NCBI GenBank assembly: GCA_900551075.1
Contig: URVB01000001.1
Coordinates: 166,520 to 230,519, forward strand
Length of the DNA stretch: 64,000 bases
Reading direction: 5' to 3'
Origin: an uncultured Blautia sp.
GTDB taxonomy: Bacteria; Bacillota; Clostridia; Lachnospirales; Lachnospiraceae
Below, piece after piece: positions 8,538-15,942 of this stretch. Numbering within the stretch: the stretch's first letter is position 1; the number at the start of each line of letters is the position of its first letter. The notes below the pieces were generated by a model. It was not told the DNA's origin. It ran no database searches and was given only the letters and a program-made list of their open reading frames with translations. The translations under genes and the position numbers were made by a program.

Positions 8538-8567
8538 AAAAAAATAGACGCTCATTTCTGAACGTCT
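8538..8567 (-). terminator. Terminator-like hairpin ahead of the adhesin gene
   Basis: Minus-strand stem AGACG / CGTCT with extra pairs in the loop, followed by seven T. It lies only 32 bases before the adhesin start, so it either insulates the operon from upstream reading or acts as an attenuator in the adhesin leader. Confidence 0.6.
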
Positions 8568-8716
8568 TAGTTGTTGAAACCATTGGAACTATGCAGGATA
8601 GTCTGTTTCATCTTCATTTCTTATGTTTTTGTTCTTATGCAATCGCAGCAAGAAAACGCCTGTCCCACACAAAACAGCGTGTTTTCAAGGGTTTTTAGCT
8701 ATGTTGTTCTTACAAG

Positions 8717-8893
8717 GTCGCAGCAGAGCAGAAAGCCCGTTCCACATACGACAACATCCTCCGTGTAGTAAGGGATATTCCGGAGGTCGCAGATCCGATC
8801 AAATTCCTCCGCGCCAGAGAGGTCGTACACTTCCAGAGATTCGGTGAAGCAAAGAGCAGTTATACAAACATACGATTTAAGAAATGTGTATAG
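8717..8893 (+). pseudogene. cotJC: cotJC (manganese-catalase-type spore coat protein), middle fragment
   Basis: Read rightward, codons from 8717 give VAAEQKARSTYDNILRVV then DIPEVADPIKFLRAREVVHF and QRFGEA, the helical core of CotJC/Mn-catalase proteins. Homology stops at 8850; the remaining codons to the TAG at 8891 are element DNA. The missing C-terminus resumes at 15670 with RFGEALRSIQEQLD, so this is one half of a gene split by the 8.84-15.68 kb element. The 5' part of the gene is not in the window: homology begins abruptly at 8717, next to the Tn916-like region. Identification is from family knowledge, not a search. Confidence 0.8.
8840..8850 (+). other. attL: left core of the serine-recombinase element
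   Basis: TTCGGTGAAGC lies here inside cotJC (codons for F-G-E-A) and recurs at 15670-15680. Left of it the cotJC frame is intact; right of it the sequence is unrelated. The recombinase gene ends 98 bases away, the usual position for an integrase next to its attachment site. Confidence 0.8.
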
Positions 8894-8947
8894 AAATTTC
8901 TGCTGACAGCAGCAATTCTCCATCCATACACAAAGGTTAGCGCTCGT

Positions 8948-10465
8948 TTAAATGTTCCATTTAATTTCTATTACATCCTCATCAATCTCTATCTTATCTA
9001 TGAGAATATCGGCAACACGCTGCTTATCATCCAAACTTAAATCTTCCCATTTTTCAATAAAGTCTGTGATTTTGTCCAGTTTCTCAGAGGGCTGGCTGGT
9101 ATTTGTCTGAACCAGCTTTTCCTGCAGAGAACGTTTTTCCTTATCCAATTCTTCAATACGCTGATTAATATAATTCATCAGCGTATCATTGGCTTCGGAT
9201 ACCTTTTCAAGCAGAGATTTTATTTCTTTCTCAATTTCGGCAATTCTGACTTTACTGGAATGTTCCATAGGTGCAGTGACCGTTTCCAGTTCATCGGAAA
9301 GATATTGAAATCCGGCGAGCTGTTTCTTCATCTCCTGCAATACATAGTCTTCAAACACATCCGCATAAATGGTGTGTCCTGCTCCTTTACATTTGATGGA
9401 ATATCTGGCTCCTGAGCACTGGAAATACCGTCCGGCCCTCGTATTCGATTTCGTTACCGTATAGGCATAACCGCACTTTTTACATTTTACCTTCCCGTTC
9501 AGCCATGTCCGCTTGCCCTTACAGGTTCTTGCCGACTGCCTGTTTTTCATGATTTTCCATCTGCATTTCAGCCAGACAGAAGAATCAATAACCCCTTGGT
9601 GTGGGGCAATCACCACATCTCTGTCCACAAGGTCATACTGCTTCTTTTTTGTTTTGTCACCGTTAATCCCTTTATAAAGGAAAATACCGTTGGTGCCGAT
9701 ATAATCACTTGCCGGATTGATGATATTGGAGCCCTGGCTTTCAAAAAAATCATAAATATCCATATCTGCCTTCACATACACCGGATTCCGAATGATTTCA
9801 CTGATTCTCGCCGTACACCATGCAGCGCCTCGTTTTTCCTTAAAGCCTCTGTTTAGCAGCTCCCGCATGACAGCACCCAGTGTCATATCCGGTTCGGAAT
9901 ATAATTCATAAATCAGTTTGATTACTTTTATTTCGTCCGGCTCCGGCTCGAATACAGACGTATGAATCCCGTTTATGATGGCATCCTTTAGCTGAAATCC
10001 ATACGGCACACGGCCGCCCATATAATAACCCTTCTGGCTTTTGGTCGCATAGGCGTCAGTGATTCGCTTCTGAATGGTTTCCCGTTCCAACTGTGCAAAT
10101 ACAATCGAAATATTCAGCATGGCATTTCCAATCGGTGTGGAAGTGTCGAATCTCTCCGTAGAAGAAACAAATTCTACATGATATTCCTGAAAAATTTCCA
10201 TCATATTTGAGAAATCCAGAATGGAACGGCTGATTCTGTCCAGCTTATAAACGATGACACGTTTAATCTTTCCTGCCCGAATATCCTCCAGCATCCGGGT
10301 AAATGCCGGACGATTGGTATTTTTTCCGCTAAAGCCTTTGTCAATGTACGTTTCATATTCAGCTCCACGGGTTTCGTATTTACAGAACTCAAGCTGATTT
10401 TCGATGGAGATACTGTCTTTTTTATCCAGTGACTGTCTTGCATACAGCGCATCGATTGGATACAT
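8948..10465 (-). CDS. Large serine recombinase (integrase/excisionase of the element)
   Basis: 505 residues. The resolvase catalytic domain begins MYPIDALYARQS with nucleophile Ser12, followed by ENQLEFC and KRVIVYKLDRISRS. A recombinase domain comes next (GAVMRELLNRGF...RISEIIRNPVYV), then a zinc ribbon with CKKCGY and later cysteines, then a long coiled coil (IAEIEKEIKSLLEKVSEAND). These are the parts of TndX/TnpX-type large serine recombinases, which join short att sites without high-energy cofactors. The ATG at 10465 has AGGGAGG eight bases upstream. The stop lies 98 bases inside attL. It appears intact, so excision of the element from cotJC is plausible. Confidence 0.93.
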   Translation of the reverse strand: MYPIDALYARQSLDKKDSISIENQLEFCKYETRGAEYETYIDKGFSGKNTNRPAFTRMLEDIRAGKIKRVIVYKLDRISRSILDFSNMMEIFQEYHVEFVSSTERFDTSTPIGNAMLNISIVFAQLERETIQKRITDAYATKSQKGYYMGGRVPYGFQLKDAIINGIHTSVFEPEPDEIKVIKLIYELYSEPDMTLGAVMRELLNRGFKEKRGAAWCTARISEIIRNPVYVKADMDIYDFFESQGSNIINPASDYIGTNGIFLYKGINGDKTKKKQYDLVDRDVVIAPHQGVIDSSVWLKCRWKIMKNRQSARTCKGKRTWLNGKVKCKKCGYAYTVTKSNTRAGRYFQCSGARYSIKCKGAGHTIYADVFEDYVLQEMKKQLAGFQYLSDELETVTAPMEHSSKVRIAEIEKEIKSLLEKVSEANDTLMNYINQRIEELDKEKRSLQEKLVQTNTSQPSEKLDKITDFIEKWEDLSLDDKQRVADILIDKIEIDEDVIEIKWNI

Positions 10466-10551
10466 AGCACATACCTCCCTTACCATGTGCAAGCAGTCAC
10501 TCTCCATTTACGTTTCTGTATAACACAGATTTAGCCGATGAAAAGATGAAT

Positions 10552-10716
10552 CTACACATATCGCTTAAATACAGTGTATAATTCTCTTCGCATTTCACGC
10601 TGAAGCTGATTTGTTTTGTCCGTGGCATACTGTGGATGTTTGCTGATTACACGAAAATGCATATTGTCAACATGAATCTCTTTTAATTCTTCTACTTTTT
10701 CTGCTATCCGGTTCAT
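10552..10716 (-). CDS. Small unidentified protein upstream of the recombinase
   Basis: 54 residues from the ATG at 10716, which has GGGGGA seven bases upstream; in-frame starts at 10731 and 10794 would lengthen it to 59 or 80. The sequence MNRIAEKVEELKEIHV then MHFRVISKHPQYATDKTNQL ends RRELYTVFKRYV. It is charged, helical and soluble in appearance, and I do not recognise the family. The same orientation and an 86-base gap before the recombinase suggest a shared transcript and perhaps a role as a small accessory or directionality protein, but nothing in the sequence proves this. Confidence 0.5.
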   Translation of the reverse strand: MNRIAEKVEELKEIHVDNMHFRVISKHPQYATDKTNQLQREMRRELYTVFKRYV

Positions 10717-10799
10717 ATTAAAATCCCCCATATATCCTATTTTTGCTACATTTTGTCCTATTCCTGAATCTGCAAGACCAGTCTGATTTTTCATTCAAG

Positions 10800-11125
10800 G
10801 TTCTGATCTCATTGACGGACGATTTTTCACGCCCCTCTTAACCAGTTTTCTGATTAACCCGCCGTTGATTGCCGAGCCACCCCAAGGAGTTGCACCTGTT
10901 AGATGTGAGTGCCATTATATGCTTATCGCTGATTTCGGTTCCTCTGATTGTCAAGCTACGAAAGCGGAATCCGCTTTTGGCAGGGACAGCATACCACACA
11001 ATTTTCAACAACAGCACTTCTTGCAACCGGCTCAATTTGGCCGGAATAGACAGGATAAAAATTGCAGAAATACAATTATATTGATTGACGCAAGGCAGTT
11101 ATGGGAATAAAATAGAATCAAGGCA
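10800..11125. other. About 330 bp with no convincing gene
   Basis: A 65-codon frame on the minus strand (10838-11035) has no ribosome site and no recognisable domain. The plus strand has two overlapping short frames, likewise without support. The sequence lies between divergent gene blocks and may hold promoters for both, but I see no strong -35/-10 pair. It may be residue of a lost gene. Confidence 0.4.
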
Positions 11126-11706
11126 TTGGTTATGCTTTTATCGGGTAAAATAAATACGCAGCTTTTGAGCAGAATGATTGAACACAAATATTTTTTACCG
11201 CTGATGGATTATGCGGAAGCCTATTTTGAAAGTGCTCACAATGAAGGTTTTCTTAGCGGAAATGACATCATAAACATGGCAGTAACAGATATATCTGAAT
11301 ATGTCAAAGACCATCCCTCTGTGAAGACGAAGGGAGAAAGGACATCCGACATCTGAATGCTCAAAAAGTTACTGGTTCAGAAGCTGACCTGCAGAAACTA
11401 AATACCATGTTTATGCAGATTATGAAAGATGTAAAGAAACAATACGGCGAAGAAACATCCGACATTTCCAGACAAGAAATGCAGGAACAGATGCAGGCAA
11501 TTCACAATGAAGCGTTAGCTGCCAATAAGCAGGGAGATTTGGATGCTCACAAAATGGCTGACATTACCTCTAAAATAGTGCAGCCGCTTGGGTTTGATGA
11601 AGAACAAATGCAGGCATTCAAAAATCTGATGATAGATATATTTCATGAGGAAACCGACAATGAAAATATTTCGGAAATAATGATGAATGGAACCGATAAT
11701 GGATAA
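11126..11706 (+). pseudogene. Unknown element protein, probably broken by a frameshift near 11330
   Basis: Two adjacent frames appear to be one gene. The first (MVMLLSGKINTQLLSRMIEH to DHPSVKTKGERTSDI) stops at 11356. In the next frame the same DNA reads EGRKDIRHLNAQKVTGSEAD and continues without a stop into DLQKLNTMFMQIMKDVKK and on to 11706. A one-base slip in the GAAGGGAGAAAGG stretch near 11329-11341 would join them. The product would be a helical, acidic protein of about 190 residues. I do not recognise a family. It lies just upstream of the VbhA/Fic pair on the same strand, so it may be a third member of that operon. Confidence 0.5.
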
Positions 11707-11744
11707 TAGTTTTAATTGATGAATGAACAGCACAGAAAGGAGAC

Positions 11745-11927
11745 ATGGCAATGACAAAAACAGAAGCATGGAATTATGCAATCGGCTTAATTAAGGTGGA
11801 TGGATTGGAGCCAACACCGGAATTTAAGGAATATATTGAAAAAGAAAAAAATGGTACGGCAACTATGGAGGATTTGAAGGTTTTTCTGGATAAAAAATAT
11901 AAAGTGAAAGATACTGCCAATGCGTGA
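11745..11927 (+). CDS. VbhA-like antitoxin (inhibitor of the adjacent Fic protein)
   Basis: 60 residues, with AAAGGAG just before the ATG. The pattern YAIGLIKVDGLEPTPEF, then an acidic G..T.EDL helix, matches the short VbhA antitoxin fold. In active VbhA-type inhibitors the first helix carries (S/T)xxxE(G/N), whose glutamate blocks ATP in the Fic pocket. The aligned residues here are L15...D19-G20, so the Ser is replaced and the Glu shortened to Asp. The stop overlaps the Fic start by 8 bases, showing coupling. Function as an antitoxin is inferred from position and fold; its inhibitory strength may be altered. Confidence 0.7.
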   Translation: MAMTKTEAWNYAIGLIKVDGLEPTPEFKEYIEKEKNGTATMEDLKVFLDKKYKVKDTANA

Positions 11928-12543
11928 TATATATCTTTATGATGATTGTCCTGTGCTCATCAATAAGCTGGGAATCAAAGAGCAAAAACTATTAGATGAC
12001 GCAGAAGCCGATTATGTTTCTTATCGTTTAAGAGAACTGGCAATTCACCCGTTGACAGGGGATTACAGTTATCAGCATCTGCTGCAAATGCACTTTACCA
12101 TATTTCAAGACTTATATGAATGGGCCGGAACGCAGCGGAAACTGAATATCTACAAAGAAGAACCTGTTTTAGGCGGTCTTTCTGTAGAATACTCTGACAC
12201 CTTGGATATTGCCAGAGATGCACAACAAATCCTAGTGGAAATGACAGCTAAGAACTGGCAAAAAATGAATGTATCAGAAAAGGCATTAGAATTTACAGAT
12301 TCCATGGCAAAATTATGGAAAGTCCACTGTTTCCGTGAAGGGAATACCAGAACAGTAATTACGTTTTGCTGTCAGTATGCCGATGAAAAAATCCAGCATA
12401 TTGACCGGGAATTATTTGAGAAAAACAGCCAGTATATGCGGACGGCTCTTGTAGCCTACAACGCTGTTTTCAGCGACATGGGAGATTTGTCAAAGAAAGA
12501 ATACCTGAGACGGATTGTAGCGGATGCATTTGGAAATTTGTGA
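11920..12543 (+). CDS. Fic-domain protein (putative AMP-transferring toxin)
   Basis: 207 residues. The Fic core motif is HCFREGNTRT at 136-145, matching HxFx(D/E)GNxR; catalytic His136 and the GN..R phosphate-binding residues are present. The usual proline after His is Cys and the second Gly is Thr, as is common in the VbhT-like HxFREGNTRT subgroup. FQDLYEWAGTQR upstream is the typical flap region. Fic enzymes usually transfer AMP from ATP to a target protein; in bacterial toxin forms the target is often topoisomerase. The gene overlaps its VbhA-like partner and probably serves element maintenance. Confidence 0.88.
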   Translation: MRDIYLYDDCPVLINKLGIKEQKLLDDAEADYVSYRLRELAIHPLTGDYSYQHLLQMHFTIFQDLYEWAGTQRKLNIYKEEPVLGGLSVEYSDTLDIARDAQQILVEMTAKNWQKMNVSEKALEFTDSMAKLWKVHCFREGNTRTVITFCCQYADEKIQHIDRELFEKNSQYMRTALVAYNAVFSDMGDLSKKEYLRRIVADAFGNL

Positions 12544-12829
12544 TTATGTTTTGTAAAAATGGTGTTATACTAAACAATAGATATAGGCGGGTGTTAAGAG
12601 CAAAGATCAAAATTGATAAAAACGAAGACCTTAAGAAAATCAGAAATATGGCGGGGAAAAGTGCATCTTACATGAGCGAATTTTTAAAGAATTATGGTAG
12701 CAACGACTGCTGTTATATGTGGCGTTGCAAAAGGTGTTGTTGTAGCAAAGGGTAAAATTGTAGAATACCAGCAAAAAAGTAAAAAAGACTATGCTTATTA
12801 CTCTTATATTACAACATTTTTCTCAATAT
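12544..12829 (+). other. Region with two weak short frames, no firm gene
   Basis: One frame (12540-12755, 71 codons) ends in an improbable Cys-rich tail. Another (12694-12831, 45 codons) starts MVATTAVICGVAKGVVVAKG and could be a small membrane peptide, but its stop codon uses the first bases of the insertion sequence at 12830 and its ribosome site is poor. The original gene here was probably cut by that insertion. Confidence 0.35.
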
Positions 12830-12898
12830 AAGGGGCTGTCGGTTAATCAATGTCAATAACTTAAGTTTACAGGTATTGATTTCAGCCTACAAAACCCA

Positions 12899-12937
12899 AT
12901 GACCAAAAGTGTTTTTCTTGCTTTTGGTCATTTTTTT
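12899..12937 (+). terminator. Hairpin with T-run inside the IS end
   Basis: Stem ATGACCAAAAG / CTTTTGGTCAT followed by seven T on the plus strand. It lies between the left terminal repeat and the transposase remnant and would stop rightward transcription entering the IS. Confidence 0.7.
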
Positions 12938-12994
12938 GCACGACAAATAAAACAGATGAAAAATCTGCTTTTTCCCATGCTATTTTATTTCAAC

Positions 12995-13478
12995 CTATGT
13001 TATTCTGTATAAGAAGCTGGTCGCTGAGTTGGGGCTGACTTTTCGCGGAGCCTTTCGCCCTTCTCTGACCGGAAGAATATTCTTCCGAATGAAAACTTCC
13101 AAATCTGGTGGAGGTATTCTGTTTCTGAAATATTCTCGGCAAATGAAAACAGCTACCGTGAAGTTAATCTGGTAGGTATACTTTCTGTCTTTCTGCTGAA
13201 TTACAGCTTTGGCTTCATTGGGAGAACGTCCAGACTGAATGACAGCATCGACATAGATTCGGTTCTTTAAATCACACAGTGCATTCACCGGAGCCATCGC
13301 AGGCAAGCAGGCGAAATCCCCGGTAAGTATCGAGTGACAAAAAAGAATTATTAAAAGAATGGAATAAGAAATCCATAGCCCCCGGCAATAATTTCCGGCG
13401 TTGTTGACAAAAGGCAGACACCGAAGCCATAAAATCCCTTCCAGGCTGTTTTACAAACAGGTGAGCTACGGATTCCAT
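12995..13478 (-). pseudogene. IS4-family transposase remnant, central part deleted
   Basis: Reading leftward, an upstream frame ends GFRLLACDGSGECTV, matching the first catalytic-Asp region (ACDGS) of Lachnospiraceae IS4 transposases. A second frame, NALCDLKNRIYVDAVIQSGR, matches the following conserved block, and then jumps to the C-terminus YTYQINFTVAVFICREYF, ending in PRKVSPNSATSFLYRI. The section between, with the other acidic residues, is missing and the two frames are out of register. It cannot make an active enzyme. Confidence 0.8.
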
Positions 13479-13661
13479 CTAGTGGCTTCGCCGCAAATTT
13501 TGTATGATTTGTCAAGCCTTTTTAATTATTACAAAAAAAGAGCAGGTCATACATTTATATAACCTACTCTTGAAGGGGCTCTTCTTAACTTATTGGCATT
13601 GATTTCCCGACAGCCCCTTTTATAGCTAAAATTTCTATCATTCCGTTGATCGAAAACCATA

Positions 13662-14279
13662 TCATATTTTGCATTCGTTTTTCAAACGATTAAGTACATG
13701 TGTAATGGCAAACATTACTGTTTCGTAGTGCATATAATCAAGAATATTCTTATCCACCAAAATTTGTAAACTTGCGTTAAATTCTTCGTCAGATTCCCAA
13801 AAACGCAGAATCAACGGAAGGAAAGAAAACATATCCAACTCATAAGCAACGTCTCCTTTATCTGCTTTTCTTCCACAAAGCGTTTCACAGGCATAAGCCA
13901 GTTGATTGGCTTTTCCGTCAAAATATTCTCCAGCATTTTCAAAAAAATCTCCTTCCTTCGCTAAAGAGCCACCATAAATAGAGGAAAGGCTTCTTACATT
14001 TACCCATTCATTAGCAAGATGACAATTTTCTCTGGAATAGCAAAGCACATCATATATAGTCATAGTTTCATTGTAATCGGCCTTTTCTTCTGTATGAAAG
14101 GAATCATTTGACCAACTTACACTTCCTGTTATACGATTAATTCGATATATTCTTCCCACAAAAAAAATATAAAGATACATTTCGTCATGTTCCAAATCAA
14201 ATTTTTGAATCATATCTTCCTGATTGTATTGTAAAAATCTAATTGCTATATTATTTTTCATTTTTTCGTAGTTAGACAT
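13662..14279 (-). CDS. DUF3786-family protein
   Basis: 205 residues recognised by family pattern: YIFFVGRIYRINRITGSVSW near the start, TIYDVLCYSRENCHLA, then an F...YFDGK...L..ACE block, GDVAYELDMFSFLPLILRFW and a terminal LDYMHYETVMFAITHVL. DUF3786 proteins are common in anaerobic Firmicutes, sometimes near metal or corrinoid genes; their function is unknown. Here it lies between an IS remnant and a relaxase fragment, so it is probably passenger DNA. The nearest good ribosome signal is weak and the gene is AT-rich. It looks complete. Confidence 0.7.
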   Translation of the reverse strand: MSNYEKMKNNIAIRFLQYNQEDMIQKFDLEHDEMYLYIFFVGRIYRINRITGSVSWSNDSFHTEEKADYNETMTIYDVLCYSRENCHLANEWVNVRSLSSIYGGSLAKEGDFFENAGEYFDGKANQLAYACETLCGRKADKGDVAYELDMFSFLPLILRFWESDEEFNASLQILVDKNILDYMHYETVMFAITHVLNRLKNECKI

Positions 14280-14360
14280 CTTATTTTCTATACCTCATAA
14301 CCCTTAATTTATCAAAATTATAACACAGCAAAGCGAAACTTGTATAGTGTGAACATTTGA

Positions 14361-15125
14361 CTATCTTCTCTCTGTCCTATGATGTTTCCGGACATTTTCA
14401 TTCCTGCTAATTTGTCTTTCCTGATTATACTGGTTACTCTTTTGTTTTCCAAACTCCAACCGTTCTTCCATGTTGGTGTATCCTTTGATATGCGCATCCC
14501 GGCATTTTTTGAATTTTTCGGAAAGCCCTCTGTTATCAAGCATGACAGACTTCAATTCCCAATCGTATTTCATTTGTTCTATATTGGATGAACTCTCTTT
14601 AAGACGATTATATTGATTGCGGATTTCATCATAAGAATCTGATAAAATATCATAATCCTTCGATAATCTATCAAACCTTCTTTTCAGACTATGGTATTTC
14701 TCCAGCAGGTTATCGTGCAATTCCCGCAAAGATGCCGTAGCTTTTTTGCCCGCTTCGGCAATCTTTTGAGGAAATGAGCGTTCTTGTTCATCCAATTTCT
14801 GCTGTACTTCAAGCGCCCAGTTTCTTTGAAATTGAGAATTCCTTTCTTCACATTTCAGCTCTTGCTTAACCTTGGCTAATTCCTTTTCTAATTTGGGGTA
14901 ATCTCCAACGGGAACCACACGTTCCTGAGGATGATCTATATCTGCAATGCGCTGTTTCAGCAGTTCATTTTCCGCCTGCTTTGCCAGTGCAACAGATTGA
15001 GCTTTTTGAACAAGCGGCGTAATACGTTCTTGATATTCTTTCGCCGTTTCGCCCTTAATGACATATTGAAACTGCGTTAATGCTGCCGGAATCCTCCGGC
15101 GGCTGAAAGCAAAAAACGTGAGCAA
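14361..15125 (-). pseudogene. C-terminal fragment of a mobilisation (relaxase-like) coiled-coil protein
   Basis: The frame lacks a convincing start (only TTG at 15125, no ribosome site) and remains open a little upstream. From residue about 30 it reads ETAKEYQERITPLVQKAQSV and then long coiled-coil heptads (LEKELAKVKQELKCEE, LEKYHSLKRRFDRLSKDYDI). Such tails are typical of plasmid/IME relaxases, in which an N-terminal MOB domain precedes a coiled coil. No catalytic His or Tyr motif is present, so the MOB domain is lost. The assignment to a relaxase is inference; it could be another element coiled-coil protein. Confidence 0.45.
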
Positions 15126-15135
15126 AAATAAAGTC

Positions 15136-15273
15136 TGCGCTGCTTGTAAGTTACAGCGGACACAGCTTAATAATTACTGCAAAAACAAAGTATCCCGAAT
15201 TGATCTGGCGATACTTGCCAGATTATGTGAATACCTTGATTGTATCCCCAATGATATATGGAAACTGAAATAG
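15136..15273 (+). pseudogene. C-terminal fragment of an XRE-family regulator
   Basis: Codons 15136-15270 read LNNYCKNKVSRIDLAILARL followed by CEYLDCIPNDIWKLK and a stop. This is the second half of a small Cro/CI-type helix-turn-helix protein (usual text NYYKNKV.R.....LA.IC..L.C...DI). The N-terminal half and start codon are missing where the sequence meets the relaxase-like fragment on the other strand, so the two fragments mark a deletion or rearrangement junction near 15130. Confidence 0.65.
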
Positions 15274-15303
15274 TGCCGCTGATGTTCCGGCACACTATTT
15301 TTT
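15267..15303 (+). terminator. Terminator after the XRE fragment
   Basis: AATAGTGCCG and CCGGCACACTATT pair with one bulge, followed by TTTTT. It starts at the stop codon of the regulator fragment, as expected for its original terminator. Confidence 0.65.
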
Positions 15304-15375
15304 ATGGCAAAATGTTAAAATGACAGGGCATTTTATCGGCTTCAAATGAACATCTTATTTCGCCCTAAATCATAT

Positions 15376-15648
15376 TCATTTTATCATTTTTGTCACTATG
15401 GAGCATTTGGGACACTCCAAGCCATTCTTTAAAAAAGAATCAATGGCGTAGCATGCATCATTGTCTGGCATCAGTGTGATCGCCAGATATCCACAGACTA
15501 CAATGTTCATTGCGATATTTTCATTGTCTGCCAGAAAGATGTATAAGTCTGCCGTCTTTTCACAAAAAAGCACCCTTTCGGATGCTGAATTTTGGGGAGC
15601 AGAGAGTGACGGCCTACACATAAAATTTGTTTGTTTATCGTTGTCCAA
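15376..15648 (-). CDS. Unidentified small protein, start uncertain
   Basis: The last 65 codons look coding: VLFCEKTADLYIFLADNENI, then IVVCGYLAITLMPDNDAC and a C-terminal ECPKCSIVTKMIK with a CxxC pair that could bind metal. The N-terminal 25 codons are low-quality and no ribosome site supports the ATG. It lies 22 bases inside attR, reading away from the cotJC 3' piece. It may be a 3' fragment whose beginning was lost when the element end formed. I do not recognise the family. Confidence 0.4.
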   Translation of the reverse strand: MDNDKQTNFMCRPSLSAPQNSASERVLFCEKTADLYIFLADNENIAMNIVVCGYLAITLMPDNDACYAIDSFLKNGLECPKCSIVTKMIK

Positions 15649-15669
15649 AGTATGCTTACATAACTACGT

Positions 15670-15680
15670 TTCGGTGAAGC
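15670..15680 (+). other. attR: right core of the serine-recombinase element
   Basis: TTCGGTGAAGC, identical to 8840-8850. To its right the cotJC frame continues exactly where the left piece stops, in the same phase. To its left lies element DNA. Confidence 0.8.
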
Positions 15681-15780
15681 CCTCAGAAGTATCCAGGAAC
15701 AGCTTGATGCCAAAAACTTTTATGCTTTCAATCCCAGCTTTGATATGCCGTGTATGGAAACCTGCAAAGATTGTAAATAA
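15670..15780 (+). pseudogene. cotJC: cotJC, C-terminal fragment
   Basis: From 15670 the frame reads FGEALRSIQEQLDAKNFYAF then NPSFDMPCMETCKDCK and a stop at 15778-15780. This is the standard tail of CotJC-type proteins. Joined at the shared TTCGGTGAAGC it continues the left fragment in frame as VVHFQRFGEALRSIQEQL. CotJC is an inner spore-coat protein with a di-manganese catalase fold. Without excision of the element, and restoration of the 5' part, this strain cannot make it. Confidence 0.82.
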
Positions 15781-15810
15781 ATAATGTACACCAGAACTGC
15801 CAAATGTATA

Positions 15811-15850
15811 AAGGCATGAATCGTACAATCCGATTCATGCCTTTTTTAAT
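15811..15850 (+). terminator. cotJC terminator
   Basis: AAGGCATGAATCG (15811-15823) and CGATTCATGCCTT (15831-15843) form a perfect 13-bp stem followed by a T-rich tail. It lies 30 bases after the cotJC stop. Confidence 0.85.
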
Positions 15851-15942
15851 TATATTCAGATACAGAATGCGGCATAAAGAGGAACAGTTTTTTTACCGTC
15901 CCCAAAGCATCATGTAAAAAACCAGGGGAATTTCACCGAATA

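Larger units (their letters stand above)
12830..13619. mobile_element. Internally deleted IS4-type insertion sequence (790 bp, both ends kept)
   Basis: Begins AAGGGGCTGTCGG and ends with the inverse. The terminal inverted repeats (12830-12860 and 13589-13619) agree at most of about 31 positions, continuing AATCAATG.CAATAA.TTAAG. Inside are only the two ends of an IS4-family transposase. No clear target duplication is seen in the flanks. It could be moved by a full-length relative elsewhere in the genome. Confidence 0.85.
8840..15680. mobile_element. 6.8-kb decayed integrative element inserted in cotJC
   Basis: Bounded by 11-bp direct repeats TTCGGTGAAGC and flanked by the two cotJC pieces, giving a unit of 6,830 bp. 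Contents from left: large serine recombinase, a small unknown ORF, a frameshifted unknown gene, a VbhA/Fic pair, an internally deleted IS4-type element, a DUF3786 gene, a relaxase-like coiled-coil fragment, the tail of an XRE regulator and an unknown ORF. Only the recombinase and the Fic pair look fully intact. Loss of most transfer genes suggests a remnant of a mobilisable element that may still be able to excise. Confidence 0.8.

Noticed and set aside
10838..11035. 65-codon minus-strand frame after the recombinase operon
   Set aside because: No ribosome site and no recognised domain; kept only as part of the unassigned stretch.
12540..12755. 71-codon frame after the Fic gene
   Set aside because: Cys-rich improbable tail, weak start, and interrupted context next to the insertion sequence.
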